The position numbers and the translations under genes were made by a program. From the NCBI RefSeq assembly GCF_018860635.1, contig NZ_JAHKPT010000035.1:374241-438240 (forward strand): DNA of 64,000 bases. The letters are read 5' to 3'. The notes below the pieces were generated by a model. That model was not told where the DNA came from. It made no database searches and was given only the letters and a program-made list of their open reading frames with translations. This document shows positions 34,380-42,548 of this stretch, piece after piece. Each line of letters starts with the position of its first letter. Within the stretch, counting starts at the first letter, position 1. This DNA comes from Aliiglaciecola lipolytica. GTDB taxonomy: Bacteria > Pseudomonadota > Gammaproteobacteria > Enterobacterales > Alteromonadaceae.

Positions 34380-35405
34380 ATGAACTATGATAATACCCTC
34401 CATACAATTAAAGCGTGTCAGTTTAATGAAATAGACTTTAATGCCCTGACTGAATTAGGGCGACCATGTTTAATAAAAGGTGCGATTGCTGACTCTCCTT
34501 TAGTACTTAAAGGCAAACACTCATTAAGCTTGGCACAAGAGTATTTAAAAGCTTTTTATACGCAAAAACCTATGTTGGTTTATCAATGCGAAGCTGAGGC
34601 AAAAGGTCGATTTTTCTATAACGCACAATTTGATGGAATGAACTTCACAACAAACTTTGCGCAATTAACAGATTTTTTTAACGATATAGAACAGGAACAG
34701 CAGACTCATAGTAACAAGGCTTTTTATATCGGCTCAGCCAGACTGAATGACTATTTTCCAGAACTACTGAAGACTAATTTACCCATCGATCATAACAACC
34801 TTTCTGGGCATTCAGCCCAAGCTGGAATTTGGCTTGGTAATAAAACTACAGCGGTTACTCACTTTGATACTTCAAATAATATTGCGGCCTGTATGCTTGG
34901 TCGGCGCAGATTTACTTTGTTTCCACCGACCCAAAGTGGCAACTTATATCCAGGACCTTTAGAACCAACACCCGGTGGACAAGTATTAAGTATGGTAGAT
35001 ATTTCAGCACCTGACTTTGAACGTTACCCCAAGGCACGCGAGGCTCTTAAACATGCAATCATTGTAGACTTAGAGCCAGGCGACTTGTTAGTTTATCCTG
35101 CATTGTGGTGGCATCAAGTTGAAGCATTAGATGACTTTAACGTGATGTTCAACTACTGGTGGAATAGCACTCCTGATTATGTTGATGACCCAATGGCTAC
35201 CTTATTACATGGCATGCTGAGTTTGCGTGATCGGCCACAAAGTGAAAAAGACGCATGGCAGGCATTATTTCAATATTACATTTTTGAAGACAAGCAGCAG
35301 GCACGACAACATTTACCTCAGCATACATGGGGAGCCTTACGCGATTTAGATGAATTAGGTTCTCGGGTATTGCGTAATAAAGTGTTGAAAAAGATTAATC
35401 GCTAA
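34380..35405 (+). CDS. Cupin-like (JmjC-type, Cupin_8) domain protein, second copy
   Basis: A 341-residue paralogue of the protein at 615-1625. The metal-binding residues are conserved at His161-x-Asp163 (THFDTSNN) and about His245 (WWHQVE), and the stretch GRRRFTLFPPTQ, then GPLEPTPGGQVLS, matches closely. It is likely an Fe(II)/2-oxoglutarate oxygenase acting on an unknown substrate. It is translated from a start 9 bases after the SapC stop and followed by the halogenase gene. Confidence 0.85.
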   Translation: MNYDNTLHTIKACQFNEIDFNALTELGRPCLIKGAIADSPLVLKGKHSLSLAQEYLKAFYTQKPMLVYQCEAEAKGRFFYNAQFDGMNFTTNFAQLTDFFNDIEQEQQTHSNKAFYIGSARLNDYFPELLKTNLPIDHNNLSGHSAQAGIWLGNKTTAVTHFDTSNNIAACMLGRRRFTLFPPTQSGNLYPGPLEPTPGGQVLSMVDISAPDFERYPKAREALKHAIIVDLEPGDLLVYPALWWHQVEALDDFNVMFNYWWNSTPDYVDDPMATLLHGMLSLRDRPQSEKDAWQALFQYYIFEDKQQARQHLPQHTWGALRDLDELGSRVLRNKVLKKINR

Positions 35406-35449
35406 AGATTTTGGCAAGTATTTATTGCTTAGCTCATAGGAAGTTTCAA

Positions 35450-36922
35450 ATGAAAAAGGTACAAAAAGTGGTCATCGCGGGTGGCGGTACAGCGGGATGG
35501 ATAGCAGCAGCGACCCTATCAAGTCAATTGGGTAGTCTAATTGATATCACCCTCATTGAATCTGCCGATATTGGAACCGTTGGCGTGGGCGAAGCAACCA
35601 TACCGACACATAAAGCCTTTCACCGTCTTATTGGCGTTGACGAGCAAAAATTTTTGCAAAAAACCCAAGCGACCTTCAAATTAGGTATTGAATTTAGTAA
35701 TTGGGGCAATATAGGTGATAGTTACTTTCATACCTTTGGTCAGATTGGACGTTCTACATGGATGGGCGACTTTCAACACTTGTGGCAACACGCCAAGACA
35801 CTAGGTTGGGCTGGCGACTTACAAGATTATTGCGTCGAACTTCAAGCGGCTAAAGCAGGCAAATTTGGCATAGACAATAAAACCAACATTAACTATGCCT
35901 ATCATTTAGATGCAGGTTTATACGCATCTTTTTTATGTGAATTTAGTCAACAGCGGGGCGTTAAGCGAATTGAAGGCACAATTGAGCACGTAACAATGGA
36001 TAGTAAAAATGACCATATTAGCCACCTTGTCTTAAGTAATGGTACTAGTGTTGCGGGGGATTTATTTATAGATTGTACTGGCTTCAAAGGACTACTCATT
36101 AACGGTGCCTTGGGAGTGGGGTTTGAAGACTGGTCACATTGGTTACCTATGGATAGTGCATGGGCTGTGCAAACCCAAGGAATGCAGCCAATCCCACCGT
36201 ACACAAAATCGATTGCTCACGATGCTAGTTGGCAATGGCGGATCCCTCTGCAAAACAGAGTGGGAAACGGCTTGGTTTTCTGCAGTGCATATAATTCTGA
36301 ACAAGATGCGCTACAGTTACTCACAGATAACATTGAGGGTAATATGATCACCGAGCCTCGTTTGTTAAAGTTCAAAACAGGTAAACGTAAAAAAGCCTGG
36401 TTTAAAAATTGTGTGGCTATGGGCCTTGCTAGTGGCTTTCTCGAGCCTCTTGAATCAACTAGCATTCATCTTAGTCAAATAGCAGCAACAAGATTAGTAC
36501 AGATGTTTCCTTTTAATGGCATGGATGAAAGCCTCCAAACCCATTACAACAATAGCGTTGATGGTGAGGTAAATAGCATAAGAGACTTCATTATTTTGCA
36601 TTATAACTTGAACCAACGGCCTGAGCCTTTTTGGCAACATGTTGCAACTATGGCAATTCCGGACTCACTTCGACATAGGATGGAGCTATACACTAAAACC
36701 TCAATCGCGTATCAAAATGATGCAGATCTATTTCGTGTGGATTCTTGGAACCAAGTAATGATGGGTCAAGGGGCTAAAGTTGAAGGCTATCATCAAATGG
36801 GTCGCTTAGTTGCAAACGATAACTTACGCCAAGCGTTTAACGACTTACACAAGAACATCAAAATATTGGTTGAAGGCATGCCGATGCATGATGACTTTTT
36901 GAATCAATATGGCGTTCTTTAG
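35450..36922 (+). CDS. Flavin-dependent tryptophan halogenase family protein, second copy
   Basis: A 490-residue PF04820 protein. FAD motif VVIAGGGTAGWIAAATL at the N-terminus, catalytic-lysine region ATFKLGIEFSNW, diagnostic WQWRIP, and EPLESTSIHL near residue 335. ATG at 35450, preceded by AGGAAG at good spacing, is preferred over 35411. It is about the same length as the first copy and similar along its length. The substrate is unknown. It ends within the GH3 remnant: the frame for that remnant begins before this gene's stop codon, which suggests the 3' end was the site of a deletion. Confidence 0.9.
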   Translation: MKKVQKVVIAGGGTAGWIAAATLSSQLGSLIDITLIESADIGTVGVGEATIPTHKAFHRLIGVDEQKFLQKTQATFKLGIEFSNWGNIGDSYFHTFGQIGRSTWMGDFQHLWQHAKTLGWAGDLQDYCVELQAAKAGKFGIDNKTNINYAYHLDAGLYASFLCEFSQQRGVKRIEGTIEHVTMDSKNDHISHLVLSNGTSVAGDLFIDCTGFKGLLINGALGVGFEDWSHWLPMDSAWAVQTQGMQPIPPYTKSIAHDASWQWRIPLQNRVGNGLVFCSAYNSEQDALQLLTDNIEGNMITEPRLLKFKTGKRKKAWFKNCVAMGLASGFLEPLESTSIHLSQIAATRLVQMFPFNGMDESLQTHYNNSVDGEVNSIRDFIILHYNLNQRPEPFWQHVATMAIPDSLRHRMELYTKTSIAYQNDADLFRVDSWNQVMMGQGAKVEGYHQMGRLVANDNLRQAFNDLHKNIKILVEGMPMHDDFLNQYGVL

Positions 36923-37208
36923 TCCAGTCAAGTATTCAAATTTGATTATCGACGATAGCAAGGCACAAGCCAATGGCGTCATTAAAGCCAGAGTAAACAT
37001 AACTAATACTGGGCAACATGATGGCGAGGAAGTAGTGCAATTTTCTGTGCACGACAAATTCGCCTCTGTTACCAGTCCGGTTAAGCAGTTAAAAGGCTTT
37101 AAGAGTGTTACTTTAAAAACCGAAGAGTCGGCGAAGCTCGAATTTAGTTTTCCGGTAAATATGTTGGCGTTTTACGATGCGCAAATGCAGCTTATTGTCG
37201 AACCCTGA
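36920..37208 (+). pseudogene. C-terminal fragment of a GH3 beta-glucosidase/xylosidase (Fn3-like domain)
   Basis: The open frame 36909-37208 reads FSPVKYSNLIIDDSKAQANG, VNITNTGQHDGEEVVQFSVH, VTSPVKQLKGFKSVTLK and MLAFYDAQMQLIVEP. This is the fibronectin III-like C-terminal domain of GH3 enzymes (PF14310): EVVQ, the PV-LKGF core and the final YD...VEP are diagnostic. No GH3 catalytic domain is present upstream, where the halogenase gene sits. The fragment has no proper start and is a remnant of a deleted GH3 gene. It could still be translated by coupling, but function is doubtful. Confidence 0.75.
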
Positions 37209-37509
37209 GACATAGAATTAATGGTGGGAAGTTCATCAATGGTTATCCGGCAAAGTGTAGTTTTAAAAGTGTCAAGGGATACTTGAGTTATCTATCAAGA
37301 ACAAAAAGTTTATTTGAGCAAGGTGCAAATATTTTAGTTAGGCACCAGTAAAATCAGAAGGAGCTCTATTTAAATATTTAAAAACTGGTTGGGTTTCTAT
37401 TTGTGCTGATGGAAAGTACAAATGGCAACCTGAGATTATGGATCAATAGAATAGGAAGCTGATTCCTTAGTGAAGCCGACGAAAAACAAAGAGCGAAGAA
37501 ATTATTACC
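37209..37509. other. Intergenic region before GH26-like gene, probable gene debris
   Basis: About 300 bases without an intact gene. A short open stretch (YLKTGWVSICADGKYKWQPE, near 37370-37446) resembles coding sequence but is not recognised. The promoter of the GH26-like gene presumably lies in the last 100 bases. Confidence 0.45.
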
Positions 37510-38592
37510 ATGAAAATTAAATTATTTATTCTAAGTGTGTTGGTTGCTATTGCCAGTTGCCAAAAGATCCTACAAGAAGGCATAGATTCACCTGAGGCAA
37601 AAAAACCAATTGCCTCTGCGGCTTTCGTATCTGAATATATGCCTCGCAAGTATTTTGGTGCAGTATTAGAGCCTGAAAGTGGAATTATTCACGGGGCAGG
37701 TCAGGACGTAGAAAGTTTCAATCATTATTCTTCATTATTTACTGATGAGCATAAACCACTTATCTACATGACATATGTCAGTATTAGTAAAGGAAGTGCG
37801 GAAGTTGAGAAATGGAAAAGTAAATTAAAAAAGGAAATAGATAGCCAAGTTAAACATAATACCGTGTTGCAAATTGGTTTGAGTTTTACTGGTGGTAATG
37901 ATAAAGGAAAAGGTCTTGCAGAAGATGCTGCCAGTGGTGAATTCGACGAGGCTATTGACCAAGTTATACAATCACTTATTGAGTTAAATCGTCCTGCGTA
38001 TTTAAGAATAGGGTACGAGTTTGAAGGTAGTTGGAATGGATATACTCCAAATGCTTATGTTGCTACTTTTAAACGCATAGTGAATAAAGCGAGAGATCAA
38101 GGACTTAAAAAAATAGCCTATGTTTGGTGCTCTGGTGGCGGTTCTGCAAATTTCATTACCTTCGACGAACTTATGAAATATTATCCTGGAGATGAATATG
38201 TTGATTGGTGGGGAGTCGATATATTTTCGCCAGAAGAAATCTCTAATCCTTGGCTTGGTAAATTTTATGCGTTATCTGCAAAACATGGAAAACCGGTGAT
38301 GATCGGCGAAACAACTCCTCGTCATGTAGGTGTTAACAACGGTAAAAAAAGCTGGGACGCTTGGTACGGGCCATTTTTTAATATGGTAAAGCAACATCCT
38401 GAAATAAAAGCTATTAGCTATATTAATTGGGATTGGGACTATTGGGCTAAATTTCTAGATTTCCCTTGGCACAATTGGAAAGATGCTAGATTAGAGAAAA
38501 ATAATGTTGTTCGCGAAGCGTATATTCAAGAAATGAATGACCCTATTTGGTTACACTCTCAGAACTTTAATGCTATTCCTTTAGATAAATAA
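37510..38592 (+). CDS. GH26-like glycoside hydrolase lipoprotein
   Basis: A 360-residue lipoprotein; the signal MKIKLFILSVLVAIASC ends in a lipobox (IASC). The mature part reads as a clan-A (beta/alpha)8 hydrolase. A catalytic acid/base candidate is Glu170 or Glu172 in YLRIGYEFEGSWNGY. The nucleophile candidate is Glu267 in KPVMIGETTPRH; SYINWDWDYW and VDWWGVDIFSP are further barrel-end motifs. This pattern fits GH26-type enzymes, which include mannanases and beta-1,3-xylanases. Since every neighbour is xylan-related, a xylanase-like activity is inferred. Other clan-A families are possible. Confidence 0.6.
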   Translation: MKIKLFILSVLVAIASCQKILQEGIDSPEAKKPIASAAFVSEYMPRKYFGAVLEPESGIIHGAGQDVESFNHYSSLFTDEHKPLIYMTYVSISKGSAEVEKWKSKLKKEIDSQVKHNTVLQIGLSFTGGNDKGKGLAEDAASGEFDEAIDQVIQSLIELNRPAYLRIGYEFEGSWNGYTPNAYVATFKRIVNKARDQGLKKIAYVWCSGGGSANFITFDELMKYYPGDEYVDWWGVDIFSPEEISNPWLGKFYALSAKHGKPVMIGETTPRHVGVNNGKKSWDAWYGPFFNMVKQHPEIKAISYINWDWDYWAKFLDFPWHNWKDARLEKNNVVREAYIQEMNDPIWLHSQNFNAIPLDK

Positions 38593-39326
38593 ACGAATTA
38601 ACTATGTGTGCTGGCTTTTCAAATTATATTTGTTCTTAAATTTGTTAGCGAAACTAAAGGTAAAAGACTCGAACAAATGGATGAGTTCTAGCATAGTTTT
38701 TATTTAGATATCAGGGCTGTTCGTTTTTAATTACATTTCATTTGTATACTTACGCAGTTCTGAAAGCTGGATTAGGTAAAAGCCTCACCCTACTCGATGT
38801 GTTTGGGGAATTTCATCCAGATAAAATTAATAATTATCTCATTGCATTAGATATTAACAGCTTTTAAATATGCCTCATTTTATGAGGGCAAACAAGCTTA
38901 AGCAGCCGCGATCAAAGTATTCTTTCATTACTACTCCACGATGCTGATTATACAAATAGGTCAAATTTTGATCTTGATGGTTATTGTTAAATAGACTATA
39001 ACAGTGTTGGTTTTAAGTTAAATTTATAACTTTATATTTACATTTAAAATGTAAGGATAAAAATAATTTAATTTTAGCCTTAACTATAAGTATCTCAATA
39101 AAAAAATAGTCCCTTTTGTTTTTTATTGAGAGACGCTGTTTTTATAAGAGATGTTATAAAAAGAAGAATAAATAGCTGTATTTTATCTAATTAAGTTGTA
39201 GTCATAATGAATAAAACTAGTGTGTAATGCGATAAAAATAGCCTTTTATAACCGCTGAATTTACATGACGACTATTGCACCTTGATAAAAACAACTCATT
39301 TATTGCTTTAGTATAAGGAATAAAAA
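38593..39326. other. Long AT-rich intergenic region with hairpin and fragment
   Basis: 734 bases without an intact gene. A 57-codon open stretch at 38697-38867 (plus strand) includes AVLKAGLGKSLTLLDVFGEF, then HPDKINNYLIALD. It has no start codon and looks like the remnant of a gene I cannot identify. A long hairpin lies at 39103-39141. Upstream of the next GH10 gene are an ATAGTC half-site (39116-39121) and AT-rich promoter-like sequence. Confidence 0.5.
39103..39141. repeat. Inverted repeat with 13-bp arms, upstream of GH10 gene
   Basis: Arms TCTCAATAAAAAA and TTTTTTATTGAGA are perfectly complementary around a 13-base loop that itself contains ATAGTCCCTTTTG, the same half-site found at other xylanase promoters. 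The element lies about 190 bases before the GH10 start. It could be a bidirectional terminator (A-run and T-run) or a regulatory hairpin. Confidence 0.6.
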
Positions 39327-41543
39327 ATGAAGAAATCGATCATTTGTTACACTGGGCTTGCAACTTTATTGTTGCTATTAGTGGCATGCGGAGATGATAA
39401 CAGCATGGAAGACTCTGAAGCGGAAACTCCTATAGTCGAAGTGCCTGAAACACCAGAACTTGTAGCAGTAGAAATAGCCAATGGCGGCTTTGAGGAAGAC
39501 ACCGCTGGTGAAACGTCTCCGCTAGGAAATTGGGTATTCAGACCAGACCAAGAGCCAAACGCGGCTTCTACTATTGAAGTAATCGAATCGGAACAAGGGC
39601 TAAACAGCTATAAAGGCACAAAAGCTGTTGAGGTTGTTGTTAGTGCATTAGGGGATAATCCTTGGGGTATTGAAATAGCCTATGAAGATATTCTTGTCAC
39701 TGGTGGTACAAACTATGAGTTTAGTGTTTGGGTCAAAGGTGAAAAGGGTACCAGTGCCGATTTTTGGGTGCAAACCCCCGCGCCTGCATATGGTCAACGC
39801 AGTTTAGTAAAGGAAACACTCACTGGTGAGTGGCAAAAAATCACATTGACAGCAAGCACGGCAGAAGCTGATTCTTTAATTAGGTTAGCGATCCATTTTT
39901 CGAAAACAGAGAACATCAATAAACCGATTTATATTGACGAATTTTCCGGCTTTGTTTTAGAGGATGTGCCTGCTGAAGAAATACCTGAGGTTCAATATAG
40001 CCCGGTTACCGCACAAAGCTTAAAAGCAATCGCTCCTGGCTTTAACTTGGGGGCAGCCGTTCCTGCCGGTGGATTTGATAACAGTATAATAGACAGACCA
40101 GAAGTAAAAACTATCATTGAACAGCATTTTAATCAGTTATCTGCTGAAAACATTATGAAGCCTACTTATATGCAACCAGTGCAAGGCGAGTTTTTTTATG
40201 ATGATGCTGATGAACTTGTTAACTATGCGAAAGATAATGCACTCACTGTACACGGTCATGTGTTTATTTGGCATTCACAAATAGCACCTTGGATGCAAAG
40301 CTTCGAAGGTGATAGAGACGATTGGGTGACTATGATGGAAGAGCATATAACACAAGTCGCCACCCACTTTGAAGAGGCAGGTGAAAACGATACCGTTGTT
40401 AGTTGGGATGTAGTTAACGAAGCCTTTATGGAAAATGGCAAATACCGTGGTGAAAAAACCACGAATGATAGTGCCGATGAATCTGTATGGTTTGAAAATA
40501 TAGGCGCTGAATTTTTGCCGTTAGCATTTAAAGCCGCAAGAGCAGCCGATCCCGATGCTGATTTATACTACAACGATTACAACCTTATTTGGAATGCTGA
40601 TAAATTAGATGCTGTTATAGCGATGGTTAACGATTTTCACGCTCATGGCGTACCTATTGATGGTGTAGGTTTTCAATCTCATATTTCACTCAATAGCCCA
40701 GACATTGCAACAATTCAAGCTCAGCTACAAAAAGTGGTTGATATTCGCCCTAAAATCAAAGTAAAAATCACCGAACTAGACGTTCGTATGAACAACGAAG
40801 GTGGGACGCCCTTAACTTACCTAAGTAGTGAAAGGGCTGATGAACAAAAGCGGTATTACTACGATGTTGTTAAAACATATCTGGAAACAGTGCCTGTAGA
40901 TCAGCGCGGTGGTATTACTTTTTGGGGCGTAATTGATGGAGATAGCTGGTTACAAAACTGGCCAGCCCCGACTACCGAATGGCCGCTGTTATTCTTTAAT
41001 GATTACACGGCAAAGCCAGCATTACAAGGTGTTGCAGATGCGTTAGAAGAGCTAATTGAAGTCGTAGACGCTCCAGTGGCTGAAAATAAATTAACCAATG
41101 GTGACTTTGAAGCCGGACTTACGTCATGGCAAACTCGAGGCAGTGCCAATATTACGCTCGCAACAACACAGGCGCATAGTGGCAATAATAGTGCTTTAGT
41201 GCAAGGGAGAACAGAAACATGGAACGGAATTCAAAAAGATGTAAAAGGCTTATTCACAGCAGGTGAAATGTATAAAGTCTCTGCCTGGGTCAAGTTATCT
41301 GATGACAGTGCTACAGTGTCGCCAGGAATCAAATTAACGCTAGAAATAGCTCACGCTAGCACCGAGTACCTTGAGCTAACGCCTGTGACAACTGTTGCCG
41401 CCGGTGACTGGGTACAGCTAACAGGCACTTATACTCATTCGTACACAACCGAAGAAAGCGTAGCCTTACTCTATATTGAATCAAATGAACTCACTGCAGA
41501 CTTTTATGTAGATGATGTATCGGTAACATTGATAGAAGAGTAA
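39327..41543 (+). CDS. GH10 xylanase lipoprotein with two carbohydrate-binding modules
   Basis: A 738-residue multidomain enzyme. Lipobox LLVAC at about residue 21, then an acidic linker. Residues about 50-210 form a CBM4/9/22-type module (IANGGFEED...GNWVFRP; YEFSVWVKGEKG). The GH10 catalytic domain (about 230-575) has acid/base Glu365 (SWDVVNEAFME) and nucleophile Glu483 (VKITELDVRM). A second CBM4/9/22-type module occupies about 585-738 (LTNGDFEAGLTSWQTRG, MYKVSAWVKL, FYVDDVSVTLIEE). It probably sits on the outer membrane or cell surface and attacks insoluble xylan, complementing the two single-domain GH10 enzymes. Confidence 0.93.
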   Translation: MKKSIICYTGLATLLLLLVACGDDNSMEDSEAETPIVEVPETPELVAVEIANGGFEEDTAGETSPLGNWVFRPDQEPNAASTIEVIESEQGLNSYKGTKAVEVVVSALGDNPWGIEIAYEDILVTGGTNYEFSVWVKGEKGTSADFWVQTPAPAYGQRSLVKETLTGEWQKITLTASTAEADSLIRLAIHFSKTENINKPIYIDEFSGFVLEDVPAEEIPEVQYSPVTAQSLKAIAPGFNLGAAVPAGGFDNSIIDRPEVKTIIEQHFNQLSAENIMKPTYMQPVQGEFFYDDADELVNYAKDNALTVHGHVFIWHSQIAPWMQSFEGDRDDWVTMMEEHITQVATHFEEAGENDTVVSWDVVNEAFMENGKYRGEKTTNDSADESVWFENIGAEFLPLAFKAARAADPDADLYYNDYNLIWNADKLDAVIAMVNDFHAHGVPIDGVGFQSHISLNSPDIATIQAQLQKVVDIRPKIKVKITELDVRMNNEGGTPLTYLSSERADEQKRYYYDVVKTYLETVPVDQRGGITFWGVIDGDSWLQNWPAPTTEWPLLFFNDYTAKPALQGVADALEELIEVVDAPVAENKLTNGDFEAGLTSWQTRGSANITLATTQAHSGNNSALVQGRTETWNGIQKDVKGLFTAGEMYKVSAWVKLSDDSATVSPGIKLTLEIAHASTEYLELTPVTTVAAGDWVQLTGTYTHSYTTEESVALLYIESNELTADFYVDDVSVTLIEE

Positions 41544-41576
41544 TTAAGCTAAATAAAAGTTATTAAACCCAGATTA

Positions 41577-41648
41577 AATAGTCTGTATTGTTTTATGCAG
41601 GCTATTTTTTTGTATAAAAAAGCCTGATATGAGATCAGGCTATTTTTC
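41577..41648 (+). terminator. Tandem intrinsic terminators after GH10 gene
   Basis: First hairpin AATAGTCTG/CAGGCTATT (with one G-T pair) plus T7 at 41577-41611. The second is a perfect 8-bp stem AGCCTGAT/ATCAGGCT plus a T-run at 41621-41648. Two in a row after the large xylanase gene mark a strict transcript end. Confidence 0.85.
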
Positions 41649-41722
41649 TTCTAAAGCGAAGTGTTACTTAATCTCTTCGCACATAACTCTCTTGATCTAT
41701 TTCAGTTAAAAGCGACCGAAAT

Positions 41723-42166
41723 TTACTTAGCTTGATATCTCACGACTACAAATTTAAGCGGTATATCGCCGTCGTTATAAATGCCGTGCATGTCATTAGG
41801 GGCTGCAAATAAAATATCTCCAGCTTTAGCTGGTTGGCTTTTTCCATTGAGTGTCCAAGTGCCTGAGCCTTCGATAATCATTAAATATTCTTCATCAGGA
41901 TGCTGGTGAGCGGGGTGTATTTCGTTATGGGGTTTAATAACGGCAACACCGGTAATAGCGCCCTTAGTGAGTGGCGTATCCCCATAAAAGTAAGTATGAA
42001 AATCAGCGCCTTCGTAGTGAGTGATGTGCGCTTCTTTTTGACTCACAATCGCTGATGTTAGTTGCGTGGGGTTATCTGTAGCACTCACGGGTAATGCAAG
42101 ACTAAATGCAGCAACGGATGTCAGCAATACGTCGTTTACTATATGTTTAACTGTTGAATGATTCAT
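41723..42166 (-). CDS. Exported cupin-domain protein
   Basis: A 147-residue protein; the N-terminus NDVLLTSVAAFSLALPVSAT, with cleavage after ALPVSA, looks like an export signal. The core is a small cupin (PF07883): HPAHQHPDEEYLMIIEGSGT contains the His-x-His...Glu metal motif 1, and APNDMHGIYNDGD the second His motif. The function is unknown; such cupins bind a metal and may be isomerases, dioxygenases or sugar-binding proteins. It is divergent from the GH10 gene at 42549 and shares its 382-base promoter region, which contains the ATAGTC-type element. Confidence 0.75.
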   Translation of the reverse strand: MNHSTVKHIVNDVLLTSVAAFSLALPVSATDNPTQLTSAIVSQKEAHITHYEGADFHTYFYGDTPLTKGAITGVAVIKPHNEIHPAHQHPDEEYLMIIEGSGTWTLNGKSQPAKAGDILFAAPNDMHGIYNDGDIPLKFVVVRYQAK

Positions 42167-42548
42167 GGTGATTATCCTTGTTATATTTACTGCTTAGTTT
42201 TATTCGGTATACCCAGTCGTTATCGGTCGAATTTAGTGGTGTAACGCGGATGCTGGTTTGCTCTGCACGGATATAAAGACTAAATATCAATGAGACGATA
42301 AATGCGCTAATGATTAATGACAGCTTTATTGTTGTTTTTCATATATGTCTTTTCTGATCAACAAACTAACTGGAGGCATTGATTGTTCAGTCTATTTTAA
42401 TAAATAATTGTTGTCAAAAGGACTATATCTAAAATTGTGCATTTGAATAGCAAAATTTCGTAAATATTTTTGTTTAAAAGTAATGGTCTGATTGACAATT
42501 AGGTGCTAAATTTACTTTTGCAACATAAAAATAGAAAACAGGTACAAC
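42167..42548. other. Divergent promoter region, cupin and GH10 genes
   Basis: 382 bases, AT-rich, no credible gene. It holds the operator-like element at 42409-42425, and a GGTATACC palindrome core at 42211-42218 close to the cupin start. Other parts look plain. Confidence 0.55.
42409..42425. promoter_or_regulatory. ATAGTC-type operator copy before GH10 gene
   Basis: GTTGTCAAAAGGACTAT is the reverse-orientation match to ATAGTC-CTTTT-GACTAT at 5732-5748, with an identical spacer and one exact arm. The other arm matches at 4 of 6 bases. It lies about 125 bases before the GH10 start. Recurrence at two xylanase promoters supports a shared regulator. Confidence 0.5.

Noticed and set aside
42209-42220. 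GGTATACC site before the cupin gene as a GntR operator
   Set aside because: The core matches UxuR-type sites more than the ATGTATACAT class and the flanks lack TTAAT; single copy, so not called.
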